This document shows, in pieces, positions 12,945-24,770 of a stretch of DNA of 64,000 bases. The position numbers and the translations under genes are program-made. The stretch is from assembly GCF_028769735.1 (NCBI RefSeq), contig NC_088175.1, forward strand, positions 6,634,001-6,698,000. Direction: 5' to 3'. The DNA comes from Zonotrichia leucophrys gambelii (taxonomy: Eukaryota > Chordata > Aves > Passeriformes > Passerellidae). The notes beneath the pieces were generated by a model. The model saw only the letters and a list, made by a program, of their open reading frames with translations. It searched no databases and was not told where the DNA came from. Each line of letters starts with the position of its first letter. The first letter of the stretch is position 1.

Positions 12945-13466
12945 TATGTCCACGACCCTGCATCTCAACAACTTTCTTTTCCATGTATGCTCTACTTAAA
13001 ATACACAGCCAAAGCACCCAGACAAATCTGGGGAGACCCTGCAGCCCTGAGGAAATACAGCAAGGAATGAATTCACTGCTTCCCATGAGCAGGCAGGTGT
13101 TCAGCCACCTCCAGGAGAGCAGAGCCCCATCACATGGGGTGGTGATTAGGGAAGAGAAACATCACTCCAAATGTCCCCCCCTTCCTCATACTTTATATAC
13201 GGCAAATGATGTCTTATGGTCTGGAACATCCCTTTGGTCATTTGGGGTCCCCTGTCCTGGCTATGTCCCCTCCCAGCCTTCCATGCACCTCCAGCTTCCC
13301 TGCACGGCAGCACAGAAAGGAGAAAAGGCCTTGGCTCTGTGTCAGCCCTACTCAGCCATAACAAAACATCTCTATTACCAACCCTGCACTCAGCACAAAT
13401 CCAAAATACAGACCCATAACAGCCACTGGGAACAAAGTTAACTCTACCCCAGCCAAAGCCAGCACA
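12945..13466 (-). mobile_element. ERVL-type avian LTR, decayed
   Basis: Solo-like long terminal repeat, transcriptionally minus. Plus-strand phrases match an abundant avian ERVL LTR I know: CTCAACAACTTTC near 12965, GGAATGAATTCACTGCTTCC then ATGAGCAGGCAGGTGTTCAGCC at about 13065-13105, CATCACTCCAAATGTCCCCC, GGAACATCCCTTTGGTCA, CTGGCTATGTCCCCTCCCAGC, and the end CCAGCCAAAGCCAGCACA finishing near 13466. A minus-strand TATA box (TATATAAAG) lies at 13191-13199, properly placed between upstream and downstream blocks. The distal (left) end is eroded, so its boundary is approximate and I found no target-site duplication. The 152-codon plus-strand frame over this region is antisense to the LTR and not a gene. 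Confidence 0.78.
13191..13199 (-). promoter_or_regulatory. TATA box of the ERVL-type LTR
   Basis: Minus-strand TATATAAAG inside the LTR at 12945-13466, in the position where this LTR family carries its promoter TATA element. Present activity is unknown. Confidence 0.6.
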
Positions 13467-13469
13467 CCA

Positions 13470-15199
13470 GTGTACTCACAGACCGAAGGCAGAAACTGAA
13501 ATCAGCCAGTAAGCAAGACTAGGATTGTTTCCTGGTGACAATAACACACCTCTTGTCAGAACAGACCTTATCTCTGCATTACATTTGTGACTCCAGTGGC
13601 CCTTCACCTGTCTCTCAACTCACAGGTCAACTCACCTGAAAGTTTTGGCCACTACTCCTTTATGATTCAGAAAATCTTCAATTAGCAGCTGTACAGCTTT
13701 CTCTGTGTGGCAATGGGTGACCCTTCCTGGGGCTGTATAGTGTCATTACTTGTGCTCAGCCACAAACAGCAAATTCCCTGCCACAGGGTGAAGAGCTCCC
13801 TGCAGTGCCGGCCAGTGTGGGCTGCCTTTTAGGGTTCCACCTTACTAAAAGCCTCTGTGATGAGGGAAATGATTGTGATGGCCAATTTAAATTATTTCTG
13901 CTATTACATGCATTTGACCAACAGTAACAACTGACAGCTGCTCTACTTTGTCCAGTAGAGATGAGGATCCTGCTTTGCTAATACAAGATATTTTCTTTAG
14001 GAAACAACATTTATGCCTTGCATTACCTTGCAAGCACTGATGGTGAGTGCCTAAAATTAGGCAGAGCTGCAGGTTCCATCAAGCTGGACCTCTTTTTTGT
14101 GGGAGCAAAACATGCAAAATTTTTAGTAGATTGTTAGATGTTACCAAAGGGTAACGTCTAACAGAGCTATAAGACACTGGAAACTGGATCTTACCACTAG
14201 ATATGTTCAATAACTGGGACACTGCACAAAACTATTCCTCTCCCTGTCAGCAAGGAAGTACAATAGGAAAGAGGAAGTTTCTGAGACTGTTTAAGATAAC
14301 TTTTGCTAGATGAATTCTCAGAGCACCGTTGCAGCTGATTACTGAATCCTGACAACGGCGGCTCATTGGCAACTCCCCCTCCCACCTTGTCCCCAAGATT
14401 TCTCTCAGAAAGCATAATTTTCCTGCAATCCATAGGAAAGTAATACATAGGGAAGAGCTTCTCTTTCAGACTGTCAATTTTTTTTCATTATTTTCTCCAG
14501 TCCTTAGGCAGTCTTATCAGCTTTTTCACTTAGAATGAAGTTTGCTTCCACTATTTGCTATCTTAAATATGTATGCATATTCATTTGAATACATATATAT
14601 GTACATGTGTTTTCCGCTAATTTTTTCTTTCTACACTGAAATGTCCAGAAAAAGCAAGAGGACAGGGAATACCAAAAAGTGGTGACTTGAAGTAATACTA
14701 AAATTCAGCTGAAATTCTGCTTAGGTATGAGGTATAGCTTTTGTCTGGGAGGAAAAATTCTCCCAGATACATCATTCTACACAAAAAAATGTGTAATATT
14801 TGTACAACAGAGCCAGGCACTTTCCTTATAGGGAGAACTATACACAAGTATGGACAGATGGGAAGAAGGCACCCTGCACCTATCAGTTTATCTGTCCATC
14901 TGCTTGTGTTGACTTCCTTCAGTGCCCAGAGACCTCTCTTTGAAAGCCTGAGTTTAAGCTGACTCTTTCCCTCTTCTCTCAGACCTGTTCTCCAGTACCA
15001 CCAGTTTACAAAAGATCCTAATGCTTCATCCCTTCCTTTTCCATAGTCAGAACCCTTGTCTGTCTCAAGGCCATCAGCTGTATTATGCTCTAACATTTAA
15101 TTAAGCTTAAAATACAATTGTATTTAGGTAATAAACAGTGAAGGAACAAAAGTACAGAAAATAATTATGGATCAGATCAATAGAGAAACACGAGTTTTG
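13470..15199. other. Unassigned noncoding sequence
   Basis: Unique sequence with no recognised gene. It holds a strong 13-bp hairpin at 14133-14162 and a 14-bp perfect palindrome AATACAATTGTATT at 15111-15124. Open frames of up to 132 codons (minus, 14698-15096) show no family features. Confidence 0.45.
14133..14162 (+). repeat. 13-bp hairpin with 4-base loop
   Basis: Arm GTTAGATGTTACC (14133-14145), loop AAAG, arm GGTAACGTCTAAC (14150-14162). All 13 positions pair in plus-strand RNA if one U-G wobble is allowed. No terminator U-tract or precursor-microRNA-length stem surrounds it, so its role is unknown. Confidence 0.85.
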
Positions 15200-16520
15200 G
15201 ATTAGGCTCCTGTAATTATTTCCGACCTTGCACATCTGCAAAAGAAAAACAAGCAGTGATCAATTCTACTTGCTGTGGGTAAAGAATTTTGAACTTATTT
15301 TGAGCAGATGTGTCATTATTGCCTTAATTATTGTGCCTCGGTAGAGCACCTATCTCCAAATTGCCTTCAAGCTAATAGCCTTTGTTCCAGTTAAGTTTAT
15401 TAGCATTATAATTTCTGTGCCCTGGGAACTTTTTTGCTATTTTTAGAGGTCTTTTTCTTCCCCAGATTCAGACTGAAATCAATCACAGATGTTGTCCCAG
15501 TGTATATTCTTTAAATAGAATGCGCCACACTATAAGTAGTTACCTTGATTTCAATGGGGCTGTGCTGAGTGCTTGCAGTACTGAAAAACTTCAATTGTTT
15601 TGGGACGATTATGTCTGTGCAGTTAGAGTAAGAACAGAGGTAACCCCTTTGTGCTGCCCACAGATGATTGCAAAGCCAAGGCACAAAACTCATGTACAGG
15701 AGACTGACATTAGCTTTAGCATGAGAGGGTGCTCCAGAAGTCACTTGAATCAGGGTAGAGATGGAGTACTTTGACCTATATTTGGAATACCCCAAAAACC
15801 AGAATTCAGATTTCATGGCTTTGTTGGGTATTTTATTATAACAGAAAACCTTACCCTAAACATTGGTCCTGTGTCGTTTGCTTGTCTAACACAAAGTAGA
15901 TAAGTTCTTTGTGAAAAATAGAAAGTATTTTGCTCCAAAAGGAAAGGTACCATAATAAAAAGAAGAAAGAGCTATTTACTTGACTATACAAAAAATAATT
16001 TCACAAAAATGTCATTACAGTGCCTCAACAGAAATCACTCTCAGCTTACACAATTGTAAATGAGCAGGTGATTTTGTGAAAATGGCACAGAGAAAATGCA
16101 GAGACAAATGCATTTCAACTTTGAATGTGTGATGGCAATTGGGACCAGGTAATCAACCACCACATGAGTTGTCTTTAAGGGGGTCTGCTGCTAGTTTTTT
16201 TGATCTGATGCCTCTGGAAACAATTAGCAAGCCCTCATGAATTATGTTTATAAGTGCTGACAAACCCTGAAGTATACAGTAAGTCTCTTAAAAAAAACAA
16301 ACTATAATGAATGATGATCACCTACAATATGAATTATAGATTCTTTGCAAGTTAGCCTGATTCATGATTATGCAGTGCTTCAGGGTCTGCTGCTACATTT
16401 ACATTTTTACCATGAGCCTTTTTGGTTTGTATCATCTTGAAATATAGATTAAAACTCCACAGCCACATGATTAATTAAGTCTAAAAAAACCTTATGTGCC
16501 TAATCATCACGTACTGAAAA
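15200..16520. other. Candidate conserved noncoding interval, left part
   Basis: Unique AT-rich sequence without repeats but with closely spaced homeodomain-type sites, including TAATTA at 15325-15330, a GCTAATAGCC block near 15372 and the palindrome TTAATTAA at 16471-16478. This texture (low CpG, long balanced AT-rich words, no TE) is typical of vertebrate conserved noncoding elements near developmental genes. It is inference from composition and motifs only. Confidence 0.3.
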
Positions 16521-16837
16521 TGAATGCAAAGTTTGCCCCAGATGAATATCCAGCTCTGAGTTTCACTCAGACCCTAAGATTTTAGGACACAAAAAGTAGA
16601 CTTCCTAGAACATCAGCTGTGTAATTTAATTTTCTTCAGTGAGAGAACAAATGCAATTTTACTTTGATATGAAGTCAATATGTTTCACAAATTCTTCAGA
16701 TGTAAATTTTTATCTGAAAAACCCCTCCACCAAATTATGGATCGCTTACTGGAAAACTGAGTGAAGGACAAGAAACTTTATCTAAGATACAAGAATTAAC
16801 CAATCTCTGTCCAGAAGTTCCACATGGGAATTGAAAG

Positions 16838-17350
16838 AAATCATAGTATTATAAAATGGCTTGGGTTGGAAGGGACCTTAAAGATCCTCCATTTCCAACA
16901 TCCCAGCCATGGGCAGGGACACCTTCCACTAGGCCAGGCTGCTCAAAGCCCCATCCAGCCTGGCCTGGAACACTTCCAGGGATGGGACACCCACAGATTT
17001 TTTGGGCAACTTGTATCGGTGCCTCACCAACCTCACAGTAAAGAATTTCTTCCTCATCTCGAATCTAAGCCTACTCTTTTTCAGTTTGAAGTCATTCCCC
17101 CCTTCTCCTGTCCCTACATGGCCTTGCCAAAAGTTTCTGCATCTTTCTTGTGGGTGTCCTTCAGGTACTGGAAGGCTGAAATTGGGTCACCCCAAAGCCT
17201 TTCTTCTCCAAGCCAAAGAATTCCAATTCTTTAGACTTTTCTGATAGGAGAACTACTCCATCCCTCTAATCATCTTGGTGGCCTCCTTTGGCCTCACTCC
17301 ACCAGGTCCGCGTTCTTCCTGTGCTGTCGCATGTCCAGTATCTGGGCTGT
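16838..17350 (-). mobile_element. CR1 LINE, 5'-truncated 3' end
   Basis: Clear minus-strand CR1. The plus strand begins with the reversed tail (AATCATAGTATTATAAAATGG), then CTTGGGTTGGAAGGGACCTT at 16860-16879, CATGGGCAGGGACACCTTCC, CCCCATCCAGCCTGGCCTGG, AAGAATTTCTTCCTCATCTC, CAGGTACTGGAAGGCTGAAA and GGTGGCCTCCTTTGGCCTC. All blocks occur in canonical order, ending within the last part of ORF2. It is less diverged than the other CR1 copies at 1.5 and 4.3 kb, so probably younger. No coding capacity. Open frames across it are chance. Confidence 0.96.
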
Positions 17351-18309
17351 GTGACTGCAAAAGCTGATAACAGCAGCCATACTGCCTAGCACAAGAACAA
17401 GGGGGTTTTAACTCTTCTGGAGAACTGAATAATGTGGCTGAATAATTAAGAAGTGATATGTGTTTTCCAACACCTTGTTTGTGCAGAGAAAATCTCTCTT
17501 CTGATAAATTATTCAAAACATAACTGCTAACCTATTTAAGTTTGAAAATATGTGCACTGTAATCAAAAATCATCTTTCTCAGCTGTCTGAACAGCTACAC
17601 TTCAAATTTGGCATTCTCTAAAGTGCCTACACAGAACAGTACAGGAAGATAACTATGTCCAGTGAACCATTCTGATCAGAGTTCAGGGGCAGTGTGTCAG
17701 AGAAATCCAGAGGTTTCCTAAATATAGAACAAACTATTTAAGTATAACTTGCAGAAAGTGTCTGAAAATGCTTCCATTGCATGCAAATCTTTTCATTGTA
17801 ACTTTAAGTGTGACAGCTGCCCTAATCGTGTCAAAGGGTTAATGAAATTTCTTCAATAATTTATCAAGGTTAAAGATTTTCTCTAAACAAACACTGCTTA
17901 TTTGGAACTAATTAAATACTCACTCTGCTTTTCAACGTGGAAGATTAAATAAGCTGTGACATTTTGCAATTTTAATTTATGGTGCATTTTCCACCATCTT
18001 CACACTAGTTTCATTTTTTAGGAGACTCAAACATTAATATAAAAATCATGTGATTAACAATTGTACATAATGTACCCTTTTGCCCTCTGTCATTAAACAT
18101 AGAAGTAACAGGAGTGCTCCTGTTTTTGGACCAGAAGCACAGTTTTAGTTATTAGTGTTAAAGCACAACAATGTGCTTAGTTAAGGCAATCCCTAAGCCA
18201 CCTTATTTATTATGTATATTATAGAAATGCAATCTAAAATTGACACATATGACTTATTGGGATTTTCCCTTTTGGTGAGAAGTTCTTAGGTTTTGGTTTT
18301 AACACCCAG
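17351..18309. other. Candidate conserved noncoding interval, right part
   Basis: Repeat-free unique DNA. It contains an octamer ATGCAAAT (17781-17788), a fused TALE/E-box motif TGACAGCTG (17811-17819), and AT-rich words around 17870-18080 such as AATTAAATACTC and GTGATTAACAATTG. These are binding-site-like words for POU, MEIS/PBX and homeodomain factors. No coding feature seen. Regulatory role is inference. Confidence 0.3.
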
Positions 18310-18400
18310 AGAGGAGATTTAAGCTGGACATCAGGAAAAGAGGGGATTCCAGCCAGATTAAGGGTCATTTCAAGATTATGGAATTGGAATACTGCCTTGG
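18310..18400 (+). mobile_element. Possible short CR1 relic
   Basis: The phrase GAGGAGATTTAAGCTGGACA followed by TCAGGAAAAG resembles the CR1 3' block GGGAGGTTTAGATTGGATATTAGGAAAAA, and GGAATTGGAATACTGCCTTGG resembles the following CACTGGAACAGGCTGCCC block. The match is short and diverged, so chance is possible. Confidence 0.35.
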
Positions 18401-18419
18401 AGTATCTGTCCTTATGACA

Positions 18420-21400
18420 TCCTGTGGTGGAATGTTTGTCCTTTACACTGAGAGTCTCAAAAGGGGTCACTAGCTGTGTACTTCTATTCATGGATATTTA
18501 ACATACATACCTATAGGAAAGAGGAATAGTCCTCACTGCTTCTGGAATGTGGGAACTCTTCTTTAGCATACCAATGGTTTCATTTTCTGGAAATCCGTGC
18601 TGTGGATACACAAACAAACAGCAATTCTTGATTTCACACACAGTAAAAATAAATAGCACTTGTATGTGCTCAGAAACCATAACAATGGTCATGACTTGAA
18701 AAAGAAAAAAAAATAAATCCAGGAGAAATAAATTAATTGTGGTGTTAAAATGAACATCATGCAATAAATGAGTACAAGCTGCTCTTTGAATGAGGCAAGC
18801 ACAGCCCCTCCACTGTCCTGATCCATCTGTCCTGGAGCAGGGATAGGAGTGAGTGAACAGAAAAACCTGGCTATCAAAAAAAAGTCTGTTCCTGCACTGT
18901 ACAGCAGAGAAATAATAGAACTATTGAGCAGCTGCTCCCAAACTGAGCACTGTCAATTCTGCTGGCTGCTTCCAGCCCACACCTCTGCCTCTGGAGTTCC
19001 ATGTAGGTGGAGAAGGTGCCAAAAGAAAGATACTCAAAGAAACTTTCATGCTGCAGCTCCTAACAAGAGCATACACACATTTTCTACCTTCAGCAAAGTC
19101 ATTTCAAGTTCATCTCTTCAGTTCAGCCCCTGGCCTTTAAAAGCCAGGCTCCCAGATGCCATCAGCCAGGACTGTGCTGACAGGGGCATGACTTGCCAGA
19201 AGGTTTTGAACCTTTGGCTCCACGAGGGAGATGACAGTAATTTCAGCTAATGGAATAATGGATAGCAATCTTAGGTTGTCATTCTCAGTCTGAATCAGTG
19301 CTAGAGAGGAGCGGACGCTTTGCTGGCTTTTTCACAGATATTTGTGACAGCAGAGAAATGATGATTCCCAGTTCATTTCCATGCACTTGATTGAAGCGTG
19401 CTCGCTTAGAAGACTCAATTTTCCCTGCTGATTCCCCTTTCTCCCCTCTCTTCTCAAATTATCTTTTTTTGCAGCCCTTTGGCTTAGCTATTTCATGGCC
19501 CTCATTTCACACTCCTCAGGTCTCAGTCCAGATCTTTGTTCAGTAAACTGCAGTTCAAATCAGCTACAGACTACATCTGAAATGCACTTTTAAAAAGTCC
19601 TAAAATCAAGCCAAATTTGGATAGAATTTCAGAAGAAAAAGTATAAAACAAACACCTATCTAATTTAATGTAATTTGCAGACAAGAAGTAACTCTTTTTT
19701 TTTTCACTCTACAGAGTACAAACTTGGTATTTTTCTTCACCTTACAATTATTTCAGCCTTATTTTTTCTAAGCCATTTAAACTTTCCAGAAGCATTTAAA
19801 CATCATTTAGAGCTATCAATCCTAACAGCTGAATGGCAGCAAAGCTTGAGGCAAGTGAAAAAAGTGTTTTTACTACAGAGAATAATTAGCACTGCTTCTT
19901 GAAATTTGCCATTGATTTCTGTGTTAACAGCAAATGCAAAAAAAAAAAAAAAAACCAAGACAAAAATACTTATGTAGAAAGTTCTGGAGCTTTCTAAGTA
20001 AATCTTGTTAAAATTTGCCAGAATTGATTTCCTTTCATCCATGTAGACCCAAGTCCTAGAATAGTCCTCGAAATAAAAGGGATTTTGGGCAGTTTACAAA
20101 AAAAAATTAAAATTATGTTGATCAGGCTAATCGTACTTGTGTCATTTTTATCAAAAGTTAGTAATAATATGATGTAGTACACAAATTATGTTATATAAAG
20201 ATATTCTAAGTTATCTCTCCAAGTTTATATCTATGAATTGTAAGATTCACAAAAATGCACTGCATGCCCGCCTCCTAACCCTACCTGTTTTTTGGATTTT
20301 GATAAAATTTTTCTCATTTCTCTCTTGCTCTACTGTTTTTTTCCTCTTTTTTCTTCTTTTCCCCTTGCTATCACACAACCTCTTTCTAGGTCATACACTT
20401 TCCTGGGCAGAAAGCATATGTCTTTGTGTTATACCTGTATAATTTTCAGCTGAGTGTGCTCATGTTCTACTGCAAATCTGCACATTAAGTTAACAAAGGT
20501 TATAATTAGATAAATAATAATAGAATGACATATTGCAGATCCCTTACTCACAGGGCTGAGCAATTACTCATATGAGCTGTGCCATGAAATCTATCACCAT
20601 GACTCCTGTGAAAAACTGAGCAGTGAGGACTTCAATCTGGTCCATTATAATTATGCAACGTAGCACATTTGTGTAAATTGTTCTCATTCTGAGGTCTCTT
20701 TAGAACAAATGTCTCTTTGAATACACTCTGCTGCAATAATGGATCAACTGCCAAGCTGTGAAACCCCAGCAGGAGACAGTACACCAGCCAATATGAGGGG
20801 ATGTATACAGTATCTAATTAATTCTAATGCTTTTCTATGTTTAATCATCCAGGTCATCAACATCCAAATATTTAAGTGTAAGCTTCAGCCTTTCCAAGGG
20901 ATCTGCAAACACATGACAAATAGTAGTGACTGTTCTAATCTTCCCAAATTATAGAAGATGTATCTACAAGTGACTTACATCCATTTCCATGGTGCTCCTG
21001 GGAGAGGAGCTGCCATGCTGGATGGAATCACATAGGCTGGTTTAGGACATAAGTTGAACAACAACATCTTAGGCTATGCACATAAAAATTGTCACTTAGT
21101 CATACAGAGAGGTATGAACAAGATCTCTCTCCTACCCTATTTGAGCCTCTTCTGACTTTGGTACCTCTGTGTCCATGGTAGCATCTCTTTCTCTCCTGCC
21201 CCAAGGCATCCCTGACAAGGCAGCCCACTATGGTCATGATCCTCTGTCATCTTTGCTATGGTTTTTTCCTGATCATAAATACTCTTCCTCAAATGTGCCT
21301 GACAGGTCAGTATCTTTAAAACTTTGAAAATGACCATAACATATTTTTAAAACAATTTATTTTCAAACAGAAAATATCAGAGCTAATTAATCCACTAAGA
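18420..21400. other. Unassigned noncoding sequence
   Basis: Unique sequence with a 17-base A run at 19938-19954 and a pyrimidine-rich patch at about 20280-20390. The stretch 20510-20720 is repeat-free and AT-rich and could be conserved, but nothing specific supports a call. The 133-codon frame at 18849-19250 has no family signature. Confidence 0.45.
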
Positions 21401-21410
21401 TGAATAAAGT

Positions 21411-21917
21411 AAAATACTGGGTACTGTTTTGGTCTCTACAAAAAAATAAAATGTGGACAGGCTGGAGAGGGTCTAGAGAAGATTCACAAAGATGATCAAA
21501 GGAAAGGACTGGGAAGCTGCCATATGAGGAAAGGCTGAGAGAACCAGGTTTGTTCACCCTTGAGAAAAGAAGGCTTAAAGGACACCTTATCACCATGTTC
21601 CAGCATTTAAAGAGGGGCTAAAAACTAGATTGAAACTCTCTACCAGGAATCACATGGATAAGGCTGAGGTGCAATGGGTAAAAGCTACTCCTGAGGAGGA
21701 TTCTGATGGCACATAACAGGAAAATTTTTCACAATGACAAAAATCAGCCATTGGATTAATCCCCAGGTAAGTGGTTGATTCTGCAGTGTTGGACACTTCT
21801 GAGATTCAGCTGGACAGAGTGCTGGGCCATCTTGTCCAGACCCTGCTTTTGCCAAGAAAGGATGGACCAGATGATCTCTGTGGTCCTTTCCAATCTGCTA
21901 GTCTATCATTCTATGAA
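21411..21917 (+). mobile_element. CR1 LINE, 5'-truncated (ORF2 end plus 3' UTR)
   Basis: Plus-strand CR1 of a different subfamily from that at 16.8 kb. In order: TACTGGGTACTGTTTTGGTC, GGACAGGCTGGAGAGGGTC, CAAAGATGATCAAAGGAAAG, CATATGAGGAAAGGCTGAGA, GAGAAAAGAAGGCTTAAAGG, CATGTTCCAGCATTTAAAG, ATTTTTCACAATGACAAAAA, CAGCTGGACAGAGTGCTGGG and the end block GATGATCTCTGTGGTCCTTT, finishing CATTCTATGAAT. The first part encodes the end of ORF2 but is broken by stops. Confidence 0.93.
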
Positions 21918-21919
21918 TA

Positions 21920-24702
21920 ACCTTGCATTTAAAGGAATGCTTTTCATGTTAGAAACTTGTCATCAGTCATTTTACTTTATTTTATTTTTTATAGTTGATT
22001 GCTTGAAAATAAGTGTTTTGTCTGTCACAGGTTTTTTGGAAAGAAGCAGTGACTCAGAGTATGGAGGAATGTTTTTCAAGAGGAGTTAATCTGCTGGATG
22101 GCTTTTTGGGCTGGGATCCATCATTGCCCACACAGTGCAAGAGCATGTCTTCATTTTGGACGTCCAATTTTTACTACAGCTAACAGGTTTCTGAATATGC
22201 TTTACACTTTCTCATAGTAACTATACTCACAGAAATTACACTGTTGTGCCACCAATACAGTGCAGATGCCCATGTGTTTTTTGAACAAGAAATGTAAACT
22301 GATGATTTGGGAAATGAGAATAGAGAAGAAAAAGCACGCTCCCCCAGACCCCAACCCTTACTATCAGGTATTTCACAAAATTCAAGAGGAAAGGAGGGGT
22401 AAGGAAAATTGAAGGAAAAACGAAGGAAAAATTTGATAATTTAGGATTTCAAAATGACAAAAAAGGGAAACATATCCTAAAGTACTTAATTCCTACTCAC
22501 AAGCTTGCTCTCAAATCACCTAACAGATAATTAAATTGATTTTACAGTGAGCTAATAGGGATTTGACATTGGCCTAGTACAAAAAAAGGGCAGTACCTGT
22601 TACTGCCTTTGGTTGGCTTGGAGTCATCTTGCATTTGGGAGGAGAATCAAATGGCTCTGCTTATGCCAGTGCCAGCTGAGTCCCTGTGACAATTTGTTGT
22701 TACATTGACATAACACAGTCATCAAATGTCTGGTGAGATTTGGAAAACAGATGGAAGACTAAGTGACACAGAGTAAAGATGCACTCTAACTGTGCCTTTA
22801 CCTCCAGGAAAGGGGAAAATACTCCATTGATTCCCAATGAACTATCAGAGTCAGGGAGAGACAGCTCCAGGTTAGAAACTCATAAGATTGCCAAGTGCCT
22901 GGGAACATGTCTAGAAGAAAGAGCAGTGAATAATTATCTTATGTAAGAAAATTAGATATAAGACAAGATCAACTCCACTTTCAACAGTAATTTATAAAAT
23001 GGGTACCCTGGAAGACCAAAAAAGGCAATTCAGCAACCCAAATTGTCAAAAGGCAATCAAATATCAGAATATACACACACATACATCTAATAGACCAGTG
23101 ATAATTTAAAACTTCCCTCTTTGCTGACTGTTAGACAACCCAGAGTTTGTTACTCCTGTCTGATTCATTTCCCAAAGGTTTGAGAAGTGCTATCTCAATT
23201 TCAAAGTTTCTCTACATGCAGAAAGGCCCATGTAGACAAAGAATTGTCCTTACCTGGCCAACTTTAGACTGGTGACAGGTTTTTCACCAACACTTGTCTT
23301 TCAGCTAAAGGTGGAACTTTTCTTCCAAGCCACTTTTCTAAAGCAAAAGAATTTCAGTGTGCATTGTCCAAATGACCACTTGAACTGCTGAGGAATTTGG
23401 ATCAGGATTTACAACCATGGAGTCTAGTTCATGATCTCCATCTCCATTCAGATGTTGGTACAATATGCATTAAAGGAAGCAGAATTAGCCTATGCTCTGG
23501 AAAAGGAGATGTAAACACTTCCCACCAATTGTGCATGGGCATTTAGAGCTGTGTGGAAAAAACGCCAGTTTCTATACATCTACTTTTTTTTAAAGTCACC
23601 TAAAATTTTTTTAATAAAAGAGAAAGGACAACAGGGTATAGCAATTTATTTTTAAAGCCATTTTTGAGAACATTGTGAATTTTATCTTAAAACCTTGTGG
23701 TTTTGGTTTGGGGTTTTTTGTTACCAATATGTGTATATTGTTAAATGCTTCTTTTCAATTTAGCAAAAAAGTTTACTTGTATTTTTAAATGTCTTAGTCA
23801 TTCCTCTGAATGATTCCTTTGAATGATTCCTTTTATCATATCAGATATATGAGAAGTGACTGCACAACAAATCCCTTTGCCCTCAGAACAATAGCATAAA
23901 GAATTCTAGTAGGTAGCATAAAAAAAAGTTGGAAAAATGAACAATGTTGTTTGGTTTGCTGAAAACAGGCTTTATGGGACTGGAAATCTGTTTTAAACTC
24001 TTTATTAGCCAGAGCACATATTTGCAGGGTACACTGCACATGCACAGCAATTGCTCTCTGAGCAGGTAATTAATGATCAGCAGCACAGAGGCCTGCAATG
24101 CAGAAAAAAGGGAGGCAGGGGTGACTGGTGCTCTATGGCAGTGACTGGCAGTGAAACAAAGAACTAAGATTTGGGGTGAAACATGTCCTGTTCTTGAGCT
24201 TTCTCGAGCAGGCATACAGAAGGGAGTGAAAGGAGGACAAAACCCCAATCCCTTTCCCTATTCAGCTCTACGTAAAAGATGGCAATCACACCAGCGCAGA
24301 ACACTTGCAGCTGATTCAGCTCATTCATCAGCCCTTGTTTGGGCTTATACCCAACTCTAACTGAAGTCAAGGGGAGCATTTCCTTTGCCTTCTGGGCTGA
24401 AGTGGATTGAGTCTTTCACAGCCCTCTGGGAACTCTCCTTTAGCCAAAGTGGAAAGTGCTCTTTGCTAAAGCAGCAGAAATGCTAAAGCAACTGAATGTC
24501 AGACATCTCAAAGTGGGCTGGCAGAACTGGTATTACCTTCCTCCAGAATGCTGCACCTGGAAAGAAGCCACAGTAAATATAATACAGCTTGTGTATTAAA
24601 CTTCATATAAAATGAAGCAGTCCTCTCCTGCTCTCATCTCTACCTGCATGAGAACAGTGAGGCAGAGCTCTCTGGTGGCTCTCATGAGCAGGAACTGATG
24701 GG
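21920..24702. other. Unassigned noncoding sequence
   Basis: Unique sequence. A 13-base unit GAATGATTCCTTT is tandemly duplicated at 23808-23833. Nothing else recognised; open frames up to 121 codons lack family features. Confidence 0.45.
23808..23833. repeat. 13-bp tandem duplication
   Basis: GAATGATTCCTTT occurs at 23808-23820 and immediately again at 23821-23833 without mismatch. Confidence 0.9.
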
Positions 24703-24770
24703 GAAAAGAAAAAGAAAAAGAAAAAGAAAAAGAAAAAGAAAAAGAAAAAGAAAAAGAAAAAGAAAAAGAA
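24703..24770. repeat. (AAAAAG)n microsatellite
   Basis: About eleven near-perfect hexanucleotide units over 68 bases. It is a pure purine tract on the plus strand and so a candidate length-polymorphic locus. The minus-strand open frame with alternating Phe-Ser over it is an artefact of the hexamer. Confidence 0.98.

Noticed and set aside
12580..13441. Overlapping plus-strand open frames of 139 and 152 codons
   Set aside because: The right-hand frame is antisense to the ERVL-type LTR, and neither shows a domain or conserved composition.
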